From assembly GCA_964036155.1 (NCBI GenBank), contig OZ038422.1:2317201-2381200 (forward strand): DNA of 64,000 nucleotides, read 5' to 3'. Made by a program: the position numbers and the translations under genes. Below, piece after piece: positions 49,601-60,692 of the stretch (within the stretch, counting starts at the first letter, position 1; the number at the start of each line of letters is the position of its first letter). A model generated the notes under the pieces. That model was not told the DNA's origin and searched no databases. It was given only the letters and a program-made list of their open reading frames with translations. The stretch is from Diploscapter coronatus. Lineage: Eukaryota > Nematoda > Chromadorea > Rhabditida > Rhabditidae.

Positions 49601-51515
49601 CGAATTTGCTGATCAAAAATTAATGACATCTGCTTGAAAGCGGGGCGAATTTTATTGCCGCAATTATACAGATACTTTGTGTCAATTGCATGAAGCAAGA
49701 CATCTCCAAAATGGAAGTGCAATGAAAGTCCACTCAAAGTGGCCTCTATTGATTGGGAATTCACATGATGCAAAAAGAACCCTATTTCTTCTGTCTGGTG
49801 GTTTGAAAGGTTTAAGAAGCGACATTTTCCCGCATGACAACTAATCCATCACGTTCTATCATATCTCGTGCTGCTAATATGTTATTGTTGTTGTTGTTGT
49901 TGCATCATTCGATCGGAGTGCTATCGATTCGCCACCAATTTAAAACCGAAGTAAACAAAGTGCGCGTTCGAGAGGCTTGTCTGACTGGGTGGTAGGGGTA
50001 GGGGGCGCAGGCAGCACAGCAAGGCTGCTGGGGGATGCAGGGGATGAAAGAGAGGGTGCAGTGTGCGACGCGGTGCGCGCGGCGGCCGTCGATGCGTCGC
50101 TGCTCGTTCACGTGACGGCACAGGCTAGGAACGCATCGGCGCATCACAAAAAAGCAGAAAGAAAAATCGAAATGGCAAATTTCGCTACTCGAAAATTGAA
50201 AAAAGCCTATTCACTCGGGTAAACAACCGGCATTATTTGTCAGCGTTTTACCGCACCAGCGCAGCCAAAGTCATATGCTACTCTAGCGCGCGCGTATCAC
50301 TAAGCGATCAATACTGTGGTTTTCAGTTTCAAGCAAAAACAAGAGAATATAAAAACAAGAATAATAGAAAAGAAAAGCTTAGTACCTGGCCTTCTTCAGA
50401 GGTAGAGTATCTCTGTACTCTAACTCGAAAGCGCTCTGGTCGTTCTCTGGATCGAACCCTGGTTGAGAAGTTGCACCGGCGACCGACGAGAGCTGCGTCA
50501 GACGCTGCTCAGCAGCGACGACGACCTCTCCCTGCCGACGACGCTTCGCTGCGGTAGCGGTGGCAGACGACGACTGCAGCACCGACGAGGAGGACGATGG
50601 ATACACGATGGTTGGGGAATCTGTGGGGTGATGACGCTTATTCGATGTTGGTTGTTGACGTGCTGACGACGACGAAGTAGTAGTGGGGTTGAAGGGCAAG
50701 CGGTTCGTTGATGAGGTCGCTGCCTACAAGTAATCAACATTAGTAAAGTCGTTGGGTTCTGGAAAGAAGAGAATAATCTCCTATTGGAACACTGAGTTCG
50801 CGCAAAATCGATATAATGACATTATTGCATAGCGAGAGTGTGTGTGTGACTATCGATCGCATCGCCATATAGTGCAAAAGATGGGCAGAAAGACAGCAAA
50901 GCGAGAGAGAAATTGTCAATAACAGAGACACCTCGTGTCCAGAATGCGAATTGGAAGAATTGGAAAACGCGGTAGTGGAGGTTATTGCAAAATTCCAACA
51001 CTGAGAGCTGTGCGACGCACATAGCGCCCAGGAGCGTTAGATGGGAGGTAGCAGTGAGGAACAAAGCAGTGTCTTGGAGGGAAAGAAAAATGGAGAAATG
51101 GGCACGAAAAAGAGACGAAGAAAACTGCAAAATAGAGGGAGAAATAATGGTGAAATGGGGAGAGGGAGAGAGAGAGAGAGAGCGGAAAGACAGCAGCAAC
51201 GCGCTCACGCAAAGAGAACGAAAAGATCATGTGGACGGGGGAGAGTGGAGGAGACTGCTAGAGGCAGACTGCGGGAAATAGCGCTGTGTTGGAGGAGAAC
51301 GAGGGTACCTCTGCAGCGGTCGCTAACAGCTGATCGCTAGAGGCTGTGACTGCTGCACCAGCCGAGGAAGAGCTTGTCGAAGAGACGAAGTCGTGTGACG
51401 CGGACGACGGGGACGAGCTCGCGCTGGATGAACTGCGGGGATGCCGAAGATCGAGCAGATCACGCGAAGCGGAGTCAGAGCTGGTCGAGAGTCCCGCCGA
51501 GTTGGATGTGATCAT
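43601..51515 (-). CDS. wdr-26: WDR26 homolog (GID/CTLH E3 ligase subunit) with extended ends
   Basis: Minus strand. A Ser/Ala/Thr-rich N-terminus lies in two exons (51515-51309 and 50723-50386), joined in phase to 49298-49178 (AR|MSSGMAVPTATTSG). Then come a LisH region (NTVRVIAQYLRDLGLNESVEALVGETGCKVE, split here across two exons), a CTLH region (DWDDALDVIDKCYNYLTPEQ and HVQALWMLRHEYPLKI) and PASFMLPPNRLSELLEQA. WD repeats follow (HHVNEVWVCEFSPCGNMLATA, YISFMSWSYDSKYLAVCGTD, FIASGTYDSKVAIWDME, LRGHKSTVNGVAWNPKIPT, MIASCSEDMSVRIWRV). Order and motifs match WDR26, which recruits substrates to the CTLH ubiquitin ligase. After the last WD repeat a basic tail of about 150 residues (KKRRKFKKDRQRK, KSRRSKHLF) runs to TAA 43603-43601, longer than in vertebrates. 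An acceptor-like GTTTCAG precedes the first coding exon, so a 5' UTR exon or trans-splice site is likely upstream. A few WD exon edges are approximate. Confidence 0.85.
44586..44750. repeat. Near-perfect fold-back in a WDR26 intron
   Basis: The arms GATATACACGCATAACGAGA and TCTCGTTATGCGTGTATATC are complementary, inside longer arms of about 70 bp that meet at a centre near CATGTTCCCCTATG. The core is ACGAGATAGTGTGTATC with GAAAGAGCATG. It is followed by a poly(T) tract at about 44771-44803. Confidence 0.9.
47321..47412. repeat. Dispersed repeat in a WDR26 intron, inverse of 38818-38945
   Basis: The block CTAAATGACGAGACCCGACG, then GACAGAGTAGGGCGAAATAG and GGAGGTCGTCATATAG, matches the reverse complement of the copy in the DUF19-B intron. 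Confidence 0.8.
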
Positions 51516-54500
51516 GGCAAGCAGGGCCTGAAACTTGAACACTTTTTGAGAAGCAGCATCCTGAAGAGTTTTTTTGTCTTTTTCACGTGAAAAATCGAAT
51601 AAGAAAAAACTTTTTGAACCAAAAGTCCAGAGATCGAGATCACCAACTATGACACCACAGCTATTCTAACACGTTGTAAACGGATCATCGAATGGTCTGA
51701 CTTGGTAACAAGTGAACGACATTCGGGGACTTCTCCGTCTGTTCAGAGCCAACTCACCTAAGCCACTGCATTCAATCTGGGAATCGCGTTCGTATTGCAG
51801 CGTAGCGGCTCTTGCTGAGTGTCTGTCGCCTCTCTTCCCCTACTGCAGTGTCTGTGGCTGCTGCTTTGCCCCTTTCTGCCTATGCGCCTATGTGTCGGTT
51901 TGGGCTGGTGGTGGCGTTGCAGTGCGGACGCGACGCGGTCGACTGCGGTCCTCTCCGATTGATGTTCGAATGTTCGAGGGTCGAGAGGAGGCGAACGCAA
52001 AAAATGACGAACAGATCGATCAATTGGTCTAAAAATAACTGAATCTTCTTTGTAAGAAGAACGAGTAAGCGAAAGACGTACGAGGCCATCAGTGCAAATG
52101 AATGAGAAGACTCAGATGCAAGTCCTTTCTATTGGTACCAATGGAGAAAAAGAAAGATGAATTATGATAGAGACGGTAAAACTGGTGAGATTCGAATGAT
52201 TTCGAAACAATACGAGTTTTCGAGTTTTCCGCCCAAAATTGATGTTGCTGAGAAAAACGCTGTTTTTTCCTCATTTTCAACAGCACATTGGTGGTGTGCG
52301 TATGTTTATTCAATATCTGAATGCATCATAGAGAAAACCATCTCAACAATTGGAGGAAAGATTGTATCGATTGTTCCTAAGAACTGGCGAAAAAGGGAGG
52401 GGTGTTCGATTGGAAAGTTGGGGGAAGTGAGTCAAAATCGGTCGCTTCTCGAGAATTTATGTGTATTTATCTGCCTGAACGTGCCGTCCACCAGTCAATC
52501 AATACGATCGCAAAAAGCGTAGCGGCCCGGCAAATGTGCTTGCAGTTCGCTTGATCGCTTGATTAAACTATCAGGAGATTGATCCCTGCTTCAAGAATGC
52601 AAACTCCTTTACCCGTTGCAGAAAGAAGCTAATGCTGATTCAGGAACAAAGTCTAATTAGCACAGATTATTCAAATGAACTGGAGATATCAAAACAGCAA
52701 AGAGGAATTTCATAAGGCTTACGCAATAGGGATTATGGGTATGTAAGCGGTAGACGAATAAGCGCTTGCAATTATCCAATTTCGAAAAAAAAAACACTAA
52801 AAATGGATCGAGTGAAATGCGCCCAAAGCCCAGACCAAAGTTCAGTGCGCCAATCCGGAGCTTTCGTAGCTTTTCGCTGTTGTTGTTGTTGTTGTTGTTG
52901 TTCCAAACCAATATGTGCGCGAACTGAAAAGCCTTCAGACTATAAATATGGAGGACCAAAAGATTAATGGATGAGAAAAAATATACCATTTCTGAAAGCA
53001 CTACATATGTTTCAAAATTCCGCTGAAAACATAAAATTTAGCTCTACAAGTTGATACGTGAAAAATTCGATATTGCTGAGCGGCAAGAAAGTAAACGCAT
53101 GTAGTTATAAATAAACTGGATAGGGATTGGACACTGAGTAGTGGTGAGAGAGATAAAAAGATATGCGGAAGAGATTGGCCTTTGTCTTGTGTCTTCGATC
53201 AGTGCCTGGGCTAGGCTATGTGAGTGTGCGCCTTTGCATTTGCCTCCTCCCTCACATTTTCGCTCATCTCTCACCACACCACACACTGCTTTCTCCCTCT
53301 GGCTGTGTTGGGGGCGCTGTTTCTTCCCTTTCTTGCTGCTGCTTTTCTGTGCTGCCTGCCCTCTTCGGCCTCTCCTCTATTCTCCTCCGTTTAGACACTG
53401 ACACAGGAATCGATTGGTCCGCCAACGGCCGAAAGTCGGACGGATGCAAACCCCGAAAGAGTAGAGCAATACGACACATTATATGCTACCCATTCATGGA
53501 TATGAGTTTCGAGAAAAAGGGAAAATAGGACTCGAAGGAAAGAACGTTGAACGTATCTTTGACAAGTGATTACGCGACTAAAAGCATATGGGATCGTAAC
53601 TAGAGTGACCTGAATCTAGGAGTAGAAAGCGCTACTGAAGAAGTAGAGTCAAAATATTGAAAACGCCCTATTTTGCCACGTCTTGACCAGCCCCCAAAGC
53701 ATCAAAGCAATCGACTGGACATATACTCAGAGATAAGATCTGAGAAATAATGAATAGCCCCAGGATCTCCGTCCTTTAGTTTCTCTCAAAGCGAACTTCA
53801 ATATTGACAGTTAACAATAGCTTTTCTAATTTCCTCATCGGCCTCAGATAGTTTTCACTTCTAATCGACGGTTTGCTAGGAACAGCGCACCATTTGATAA
53901 GGCGGAAAAATGGATTGGCTGAAGAACGATCGAAACACAAAGTGGGAGATTTGTACGAAACACGAATCTAGGTACATTCCTGCAAAACGCTAGTATTTTC
54001 GCGTAGCGCGAAAAAGTGATAAGCCCCGCGCTTTTCTACCAATGTGCAAAATTGAAAAATTGGAACCACTCTGCATGGGGTAAATAGACGCGTTTGTCGA
54101 TAAAATACACGTGAAAGCGAGAAAAGTATGGTGTATTCAACCAAAAATGAGTCAAACTAGCATACCTTGAGTCGGAAAACTGAAAAGGATTCGACTCTAG
54201 AGCTGTATGAATAGAAGTTGTATGGTATTGCGGAATTCCGGAAAATTATATGTCAAAAGATCAGTGTGATCTCTGATAACGTAGAGAAAGCGATAAAATC
54301 TCTCGTCAACAATGCAAAATGCCTAAAATACTGCATAAATCGTGCTGCTGCAGCTAACATTGAGCCACAAGCGCGCAATGTGCTGGTGCGAGTTGCGAAG
54401 GAGACTATACACAAAAAAAAACCCCGTAGAGGAATAAAGAATTAGTGGAATAGTACGGGCGAGAGACGCAAATCGATGGAAATAGCATAGCGCAAAGACA

Positions 54501-55819
54501 GGGAGTACAGAGAATGACAAGAGGGCACAAATGTGAGAGGCCAGCGGGAGAGGGGGTAGAGGAGGAGATGTTTAGAAATCGACAGACAATCGATAGGAGA
54601 AACTACTGTACGAAACGATATCTCAAAGGAGAAGGAGCCTGATTTACTCGGTCAACTTTCGCATTCTTCAATATAGGTTGATACAGGGATGCAGTGGAAT
54701 CTGAACTTCCATTCGTTTCAGTGAAAATATATGATTAGATATGTCGAGTTAGTATCGATCCGAAAGATGGGAAACTATTTACGCCACGTGGTTAAGACAA
54801 GGTCAGAAAGGGAGACAAATAAGAATGGCAAATCTGGCACTTTTTATCTGAAAAAATGTGACAGAGACGTAATTTGTCACACCTAGAAATTCACCACCAA
54901 CCATGTTGCTGATATGCGTGGGCTATAATCCAATTAAGTTGGAAAGTGATATTGGCGTTGACGTCTATGGTACTAAATTTTATATGAAGATATTGAAAGC
55001 AGATGGGATTTCTATGGATCAATAAGATAAATCTCGATATATGAAGAGGATGATGGTTGAATTGGATATATCCTGGAAGTTCTAGTCAGCGCGCGCAGAA
55101 ATTGCAGAGATATGGCCGAGGACCGCATCTGACAAGTCAAATTACGATCCAAAGGAAATAAATCAGTCGGAAACAGCGGAGGCCACCGCCTATTCAGTCG
55201 CTAGGAAGCAGTTCCAATTGAGATGAGAATTTTATTTCATGATATCGTATCGCATCATAAAGATGGAAATTTATAATGTGAATAGTAAAAACACATCTTT
55301 TTTAAATTGCCCATTTATCTACGTTACTTTTTTGTTGATCTTTTGGTCACCGTTGCGACCATCTTTGTGCCATTTTCTATTTCTAGAAACGTTTCATGTA
55401 TATGATGATTAAATTATTGTTGAACGATTGAAATTGTCTTATAAAGATATTCAATACGTTCTATTGTATCATTGCCACTTAATTCATGAAACGTCCCCGC
55501 TTACAAACACCTATATAAGATATGCCCCTTTGCCATCTGTGTTGAGCATCGCTATTTTCGATTAATATTGTTTGGCTATTCTTGTTATTGCTAATGTGAA
55601 CTGTTGGATAATAAAACTTGCGAACATTCACGGCCACAACAGTCACAGATCTTGAGTAATAAACTGCGAATTCTTAGCATAGCTCCGCCCACAAAAGGAG
55701 GCGGGACCTAACTTCTCGATTTTTGTGAATAGGGTCCATAGGGGTATCCAACCATGTTACCCTTTTTGGGTTTCGGGGACTTTTTATACCTGTGCCATGG
55801 TATGTCCGATTCTTACAAA
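51516..55819. other. Long gene-poor interval upstream of WDR26 homolog
   Basis: No supported protein gene. Low-complexity features include (GA)n at about 51166-51183 in the adjoining WDR26 intron and (TTG)n at about 52877-52902. There are C/T-rich plus-strand blocks at 51.8-52.0 and 53.2-53.4 kb. The open frames at 51712-52032, 52157-52522, 53163-53528 and 54218-54445 are isolated and without motifs. This is probably promoter, 5' UTR intron or spacer of WDR26. Confidence 0.45.
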
Positions 55820-57175
55820 GAATGCCTCTTAAGAGTGAATGTCAGCAAAAACCAAAGTCTTAGCAAAGGGGGTGTTTCCGGGGTCCGTCGATTTGGCTGA
55901 TTTTCACATATATTGTTTAGTTTTTCACGCTGATTCTCATGGTGCTATCCGTTTTTCGTAAAAATGCAAGTGGGCGGAGCTATGCTAATTTCAAGTTTTT
56001 AAATATCCCATATCAGAAAAAATTCATAACTTTTTTATTTCTGGACCAAATCGAGCGCGGTTTTCAGCATTGGATAGCCCATGAAAAACTCTATAAATAA
56101 TGTAACTACGACCATTTTCGAAAATCGCTAATTTGGCGGGAAAATTAGAATATTTAAAAATGTGCCCCTACCTTGTCGCAGTTTTTCGATTTTTTACCCA
56201 AACTAGAGTTCGATACCCAAGCTGGAAATGGGCTTATTTTGTAGAGAATTCAATTTTCTATCGAATGGTATAGATTTTGGAACGAAAAAGGGTCGTCGAA
56301 ACCACGAAAAATGCGTCCGAACGCATAAAACCAGGGTGATTTTCATAGAAGTAAATCTTCAAAAATTCATATCTCTCGGTGTGTGCACATTCTAAGATAA
56401 GTTCTGGAACAAAAGTTGATCAACTTGACGAGCTCTACAAGATTTCATGAAAAATTCCGACGTTAACTCACATTAATCTTGTAAACACAGTACGGGTATA
56501 TAGGGTAACTTCGGATAACTTTTTCTCACCAAAATTAATTTCTAAAAATTTTCTTTATATTTTTAAACTATTCTCCTACTCAAGGTCTACAAAATAAAAA
56601 AATAATTACGAAAATTTGTCTAGTACATAGGGAGTTATGAATTTTTGAAAATTTTCGTTAAAAAGGCATTATGCTGAATTTGGCCGTCGCACTTCAAAAA
56701 ATTCTGGAGCCCTAACAATAATGAGTCCAGGGTCGATCCTGGAACAAAAGTTGTTCACCATGTCCATCTACACAACATACTGAAAGGACAAATTTTTCCA
56801 ACGTCATTTACGCGTAAAGGCAGTACGGATCGAAAAGTACGCAATCAAGACGCGAAAAGTGCGCATTTCTGCAGAAATTGGTATTCAAAAAATTTGTTCT
56901 TTGATGCATGATAATCTAGAGACTAAATCCTGTCGAATAAAAAAAGAATCATTCAATTTGGCCCAGAAATAAGAAAGTTATGAATTTTTTCCCGAGGTCG
57001 GGTCTGTTAAAGCTTTAAGCTACCGTAATCCTGCATACGATAATTTTTATGAAAAACGAATAGCACCATGATGATCAGCGTGAAAAACTGAATAATGTAT
57101 GTGAAAGTCAGCCCGATTTGCGGACTTCTGGTCCAACTGACTTTGGTTCTTACTGACATTCACTCCTAAACTCAA
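55820..57175. mobile_element. 1.35-kb non-autonomous DNA element with long inverted ends
   Basis: The left end AAGAGTGAATGTCAGCAAAA and right end (reverse) AGGAGTGAATGTCAGTAAGA begin inverted repeats of about 140 bp that include ACTTTCACATACATTATTCA-like and AGTTTTTCACGCTGAT blocks. The interior has no transposase frame. The same ends bound a shorter element at 60693-61252. The right end touches the lysozyme 3' flank, where the left-hand locus (2.7 and 5.7 kb) has the uninterrupted site TTAATTAAACTC. Confidence 0.75.
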
Positions 57176-57402
57176 AATATGTTGATCTTCAAAAATTGAG
57201 CTTTATTTTTGTTGATCATTTTTCACAATAAATTTGAGCAGTTTTATTAGTCATAATATTGGTGGATAATAAAACAACGATTTTTGACTTTTTACGAAAT
57301 TCATAAAAGCCGTCTTCCCAATGGTAACGACTGTCCCGATGATTCGGCTCAAGGGTACCTAAATTACGATGTTCTTTGACTTTTCGGGATTAGCAATGTG
57401 AA

Positions 57403-58378
57403 TCACCAGTTCAAATCCATCGAGTATCCGCACTGAAATATCAAGTCTTGAGATTTTCTATGGATCGTGACATACCGGTCCAGCAGTCGTTCCCTTGTAC
57501 TGATGGATATTGGGCTTGCTCCAGCCCCCAAAAGGCACAAAATTCGAGAAGTCCTGGTGTCCGTTGTAGTTCGCCTCAAATTAGCCACTTCTTTCAAACC
57601 TCCTAAAAATTCATCAACTCACCCACCACAGGGGTCGGCTTTTCATGCCGTCCCAGTTGCCAACGATAGTCGCCCACCTAAGAGAAAGATTGTCTCCATC
57701 CTGGCGCTATTCTAGCGTCGAAATTGCACCGTCGCAAGCACGGCTGCCGCGACGGTGCAATTTCGACGCCAGGATGGAGGCAATGATTTTCCGATACATG
57801 TAATTGTTGGTGTAGATTCCCCAGTTCACGCCCATCTTCGTCAGCTGATTTCCCATTCTAGCGATGAAGTTCTGATTGGTAGCGTGATCGGCGGGCCAGT
57901 CCTGGACCTCAATGTCGAGCCAGAGCATTCCAAAGTTAGCACCATCAGAGTGTAGATTGTTCACAGTGGCTTCGATCTGAGCCTCAGGAGACGCGCATCC
58001 AGCCTTGTGGCACGGGAAGATGTAGCCGTCTACGAATTTCCAGCCAGCGGCCTTAGCGTTCTTGATATTCTGGATTCCCGTTCTATCTAGGCTACCGATG
58101 CTCTAAAGACAAACTGTTAACTTGAATCAAAAGCTGATGCACCACCTCCCAGACTCTGGTGACATAGAATTCAAATCCATTCTTGGCCAAACATTGAAAG
58201 CAGGAGGTTGAGCAGGACTAAATTTATCAAATAAATTTTTGATCTTCTTATATTAGAACTTGCCTGAATTCCATCAAATCCAGTAGTTGCGAGAGCCGTA
58301 GCAACAAGCGCTGAGATGATCAGGGGCCTGAAGAGCACGAAAGATATCGAATTATCATCAAAAATCACACCTGATCAT
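57403..58378 (-). CDS. GH25-type secreted lysozyme, copy 2
   Basis: From ATG 58378-58376 (ATGATCAG exon, then a [26 protein letters not shown] signal exon with a GC donor) through [74 protein letters not shown] and [19 protein letters not shown]. The gene then continues [45 protein letters not shown] and TGA 57405-57403. All exons stay open. Compared with copy 1 it lacks the intron between GGW and SKP, and has an extra one before CGYSM. The intron 57678-57797 is almost wholly a hairpin. It is an inverted neighbour of copy 3, with which it shares a short promoter. Confidence 0.85.
57678..57797 (-). repeat. Hairpin-forming 120-nt intron in lysozyme copy 2
   Basis: GCGTCGAAATTGCACCGTCGC (57715-57735) is a perfect inverted match of 57749-57769 around a 13-nt loop. 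A second stem of about 17 bp (57689-57706 with 57767-57784) flanks it. The intron ends are GTATCG and TCTCTTAG on the minus strand, and splicing restores [14 protein letters not shown]. Confidence 0.85.
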
Positions 58379-58624
58379 TTCCGGGGCCAATGATCGAGAC
58401 ACTGCAAACAACGAGATGGAAATGTGCAGATATGGCTCGCTTTTGTATCGGCAGAACTGAAGAAACCGCTTATCACTAATGAGAAAAAATTCCGACCTAC
58501 TTACAGCCGATTTTCCTCTTTTCGCTGATAAGCGAAGAATCGTCAACACAAAAAGGGCGAAGGGCTCTCCGCAGTCTCTTCGTATCAGTTGATTTCGCTC
58601 GGCTCTAATAATTACACAAGAAGA
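58379..58624. promoter_or_regulatory. Divergent lysozyme promoter with two GATA sites (right copy)
   Basis: A 246-bp spacer between the ATGs of lysozymes 2 and 3, nearly identical to 6820-7067. TTATCA at 58470-58475 and TGATAA at 58526-58531 are conserved. It probably drives both genes in the intestine through GATA factors; this is an inference from the motif. Confidence 0.6.
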
Positions 58625-60484
58625 ATGATCAGGTATGAAATTTATGCGTATTACATAAAGTTTACGAATTGCAACCTGTGACATAAAGTCTTCAGGCAGT
58701 TGCTGCTTCTATCTCTCGCTTCAACTGCTTTGGCCTACATCGGCTGGGATGGCATTCAAGTATATTTCTACTCAATCATAGTCAATTTTAAGTACTCAAT
58801 TTCAGTCCTGCTCGACTTCCTGCTTCCAGTGTCTCGAGAAGAACGGATTTTCTTTCTACGTTGCCAGAGTCTGGGAATCTATTGGAAATTACGACAACAC
58901 TGGAATCCAGAATATCAAGAACGCTAAGGCCGCTGGCTGGAAGAATGTAGACGGCTACATCTTCCCGTGCCACAAGGCTGGATGCGCGTCTCCTGAGGCT
59001 CAGATCGAAGCAACCGTAAACCACCTGCATTCGGTTGGATGCCAGTACGGCATGTTGTGGCTAGATCTGGAGATCCAAGACTGGCCCGCCGATCACGCTA
59101 CCAATCAGAATTTCATCACTAGAATGGGAAATCAGCTGACGAAGATGGGCGTGAACTGGGGAGTTTACAGGTTTAGAAAAAATCTTAGAATATCTAAAAA
59201 AATATATAACGTTCAAGTAATAATCACAACTGGGAGAACATCGTCGGCATCAACTGGAGCGGCGTCAGCCATAGGCCGTTGTGGTGGGTAAGTAAAAAGA
59301 CCAAAATTTTAAGAGACATTCCACGAATAAACTCAATTAGAGCCAAAAAAGGGTCAAGATAATGGCAAAAGTTCCACAAATCCGAACCAAACATATGCGT
59401 TAGACGCACCTTTAGGCCCTAATGAAAAACCGAGGTTATTTTCTCCCATCCCTAGAGTGGGCGGGGCTAGGTGGAGGTCAAAGTTGGAAGTTTTGACGAT
59501 TTGACTGTAACAGGAGGTACAAATAAAATTTTTGCTATAGAAGATTTTCGAAAAGTTGTGAATTTTTTAATATTTTTGTCATGTTCGTGGGTTTGGCCCA
59601 TTCAAATCTCCATACCACGCATACCATTACAGCTAGACCCAAGGTGTCTTCACAAAAGTTGCTCAGTTTGATGAGTTCTATCGATTGGTATACGTTTTGT
59701 GGGGTCTAACCCTCAAAATTGAAATTTCGATATTTGGGTCGCCAACTTTGGTGCAATGGTGAAGTGTAGGGTCATACCTAACCTACCGATTTTATGACTG
59801 ATATTAGTGTAATTTTACCTGGACAATCCAAATATGAAATCAAATTTTGTCGGCAAATAACAAATCTTCGAGTTATGGACGATTTTGTGCAAAATATGCA
59901 TGTTTTTGAAACTGCCATTTTTGACACTTTTGACTTTGGAACCCCCTTCCACACCCAGCAAGTGGCTGATCCCCTAAACCATTATATTTTTAGAAAGTAC
60001 ATTCCATGGCTATGTTTATCCTTTTTAAATTTTTCGAAAATCTTTTATAACAAAAAAGTTTTCTTTGTACCCCCTGAGGGGTGTCAAATCGTGAAAATGC
60101 TCAACTTTGACCCCCACCTAGCCCCGCCCACTCTAGGGATGGGAGAAAATAACCTCGGTTTTTCATTAGGGCCTAAGGGTGTGTCTAACGCATATGTTTG
60201 GTTCGGATTTATGAAACTTTTGCCATTATCTCGGCCCCTTTTGACAGCTGTTCTGTTTATTCGTGGAATGGCTCTCAAGAAATGGCTAATTTGAGGCGAA
60301 TTACAACGGAAGACAATCCTACGATGGTTTTGTGCCTTTTGGGGGCTGGGTTCGTTAAGTTCTAATAGTCTTTAGAATATTTGTGATATTTCAGAGCAAG
60401 CCCAGTATCCACCAGTATGCTGGCGATGTTCATGGGGCTTGTGGCGTGAATATGGATTTGAATTGGTCCATATTGTTAATCTAG
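58625..60484 (+). CDS. GH25-type secreted lysozyme, copy 3
   Basis: Exons: 58625-58632 (ATGATCAG, intact GT donor), 58696-58759 ([21 protein letters not shown]), 58806-59170 ([73 protein letters not shown]), 59218-59287 ([20 protein letters not shown]), 60296-60349 ([18 protein letters not shown]) and 60395-60484 ([20 protein letters not shown]... TAG). The protein is about 215 residues with a signal peptide and the GH25 WLDLE strand. It lacks the intron that splits VWE and SIG in the minus-strand copies. Its stop lies five codons later than in copy 1 because TGA was lost. A 1-kb intron (59288-60295) is filled by a fold-back element. Confidence 0.85.
59306..60286. mobile_element. 1-kb fold-back element inside a lysozyme-3 intron
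   Basis: Arms of about 185 bp at 59306-59493 and 60092-60286 are highly complementary (GACATTCCACGAATAAAC / GTTTATTCGTGGAATGGC; TAGGCCCTAATGAAAAACC and its complement). The loop of about 600 bp has no coding potential. It is absent from the matching introns of lysozymes 1 and 2, so it arrived after the duplications or was lost from both. Confidence 0.85.
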
Positions 60485-60692
60485 AAAAATCAAGAGCATC
60501 ATAATTTAGGTACCCTTGAGCAGAATCATCGGGACAGTCGTTACCATTGGGAAGACGGCTTTTATGAATTTCGTAAAAAGTCAAGCATCATTGTTTCATT
60601 ATCTACCAATATTATGACTAACAAAATTGTTCCAGTTTATTGTAAAAAATGATCAACAAAAATAAAGCTCAATTTTTGAAGATCAACATATT

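Noticed and set aside
50440..50470. GGTTCGATCC-like B box on the minus strand as a tRNA gene
   Set aside because: It falls in a WDR26 coding exon (PGFDPEND) and no cloverleaf or A box is placed around it.
50985..51340. Overlapping charged open frames around the (GA)n tract
   Set aside because: Low-complexity purine-rich sequence inside a WDR26 intron produces long Glu/Arg-rich frames on one strand and Ser/Leu-rich frames on the other.
57700..57800. Lysozyme 2 disrupted by a palindromic insertion
   Set aside because: The palindrome is bounded by a GT donor after AATTACAT and a CTCTTAG acceptor; splicing restores [12 protein letters not shown], so the gene is intact.
59794..60294. 166-codon plus-strand frame in the lysozyme-3 intron
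   Set aside because: It lies inside the loop and right arm of a fold-back element and has no protein-like composition or motif.
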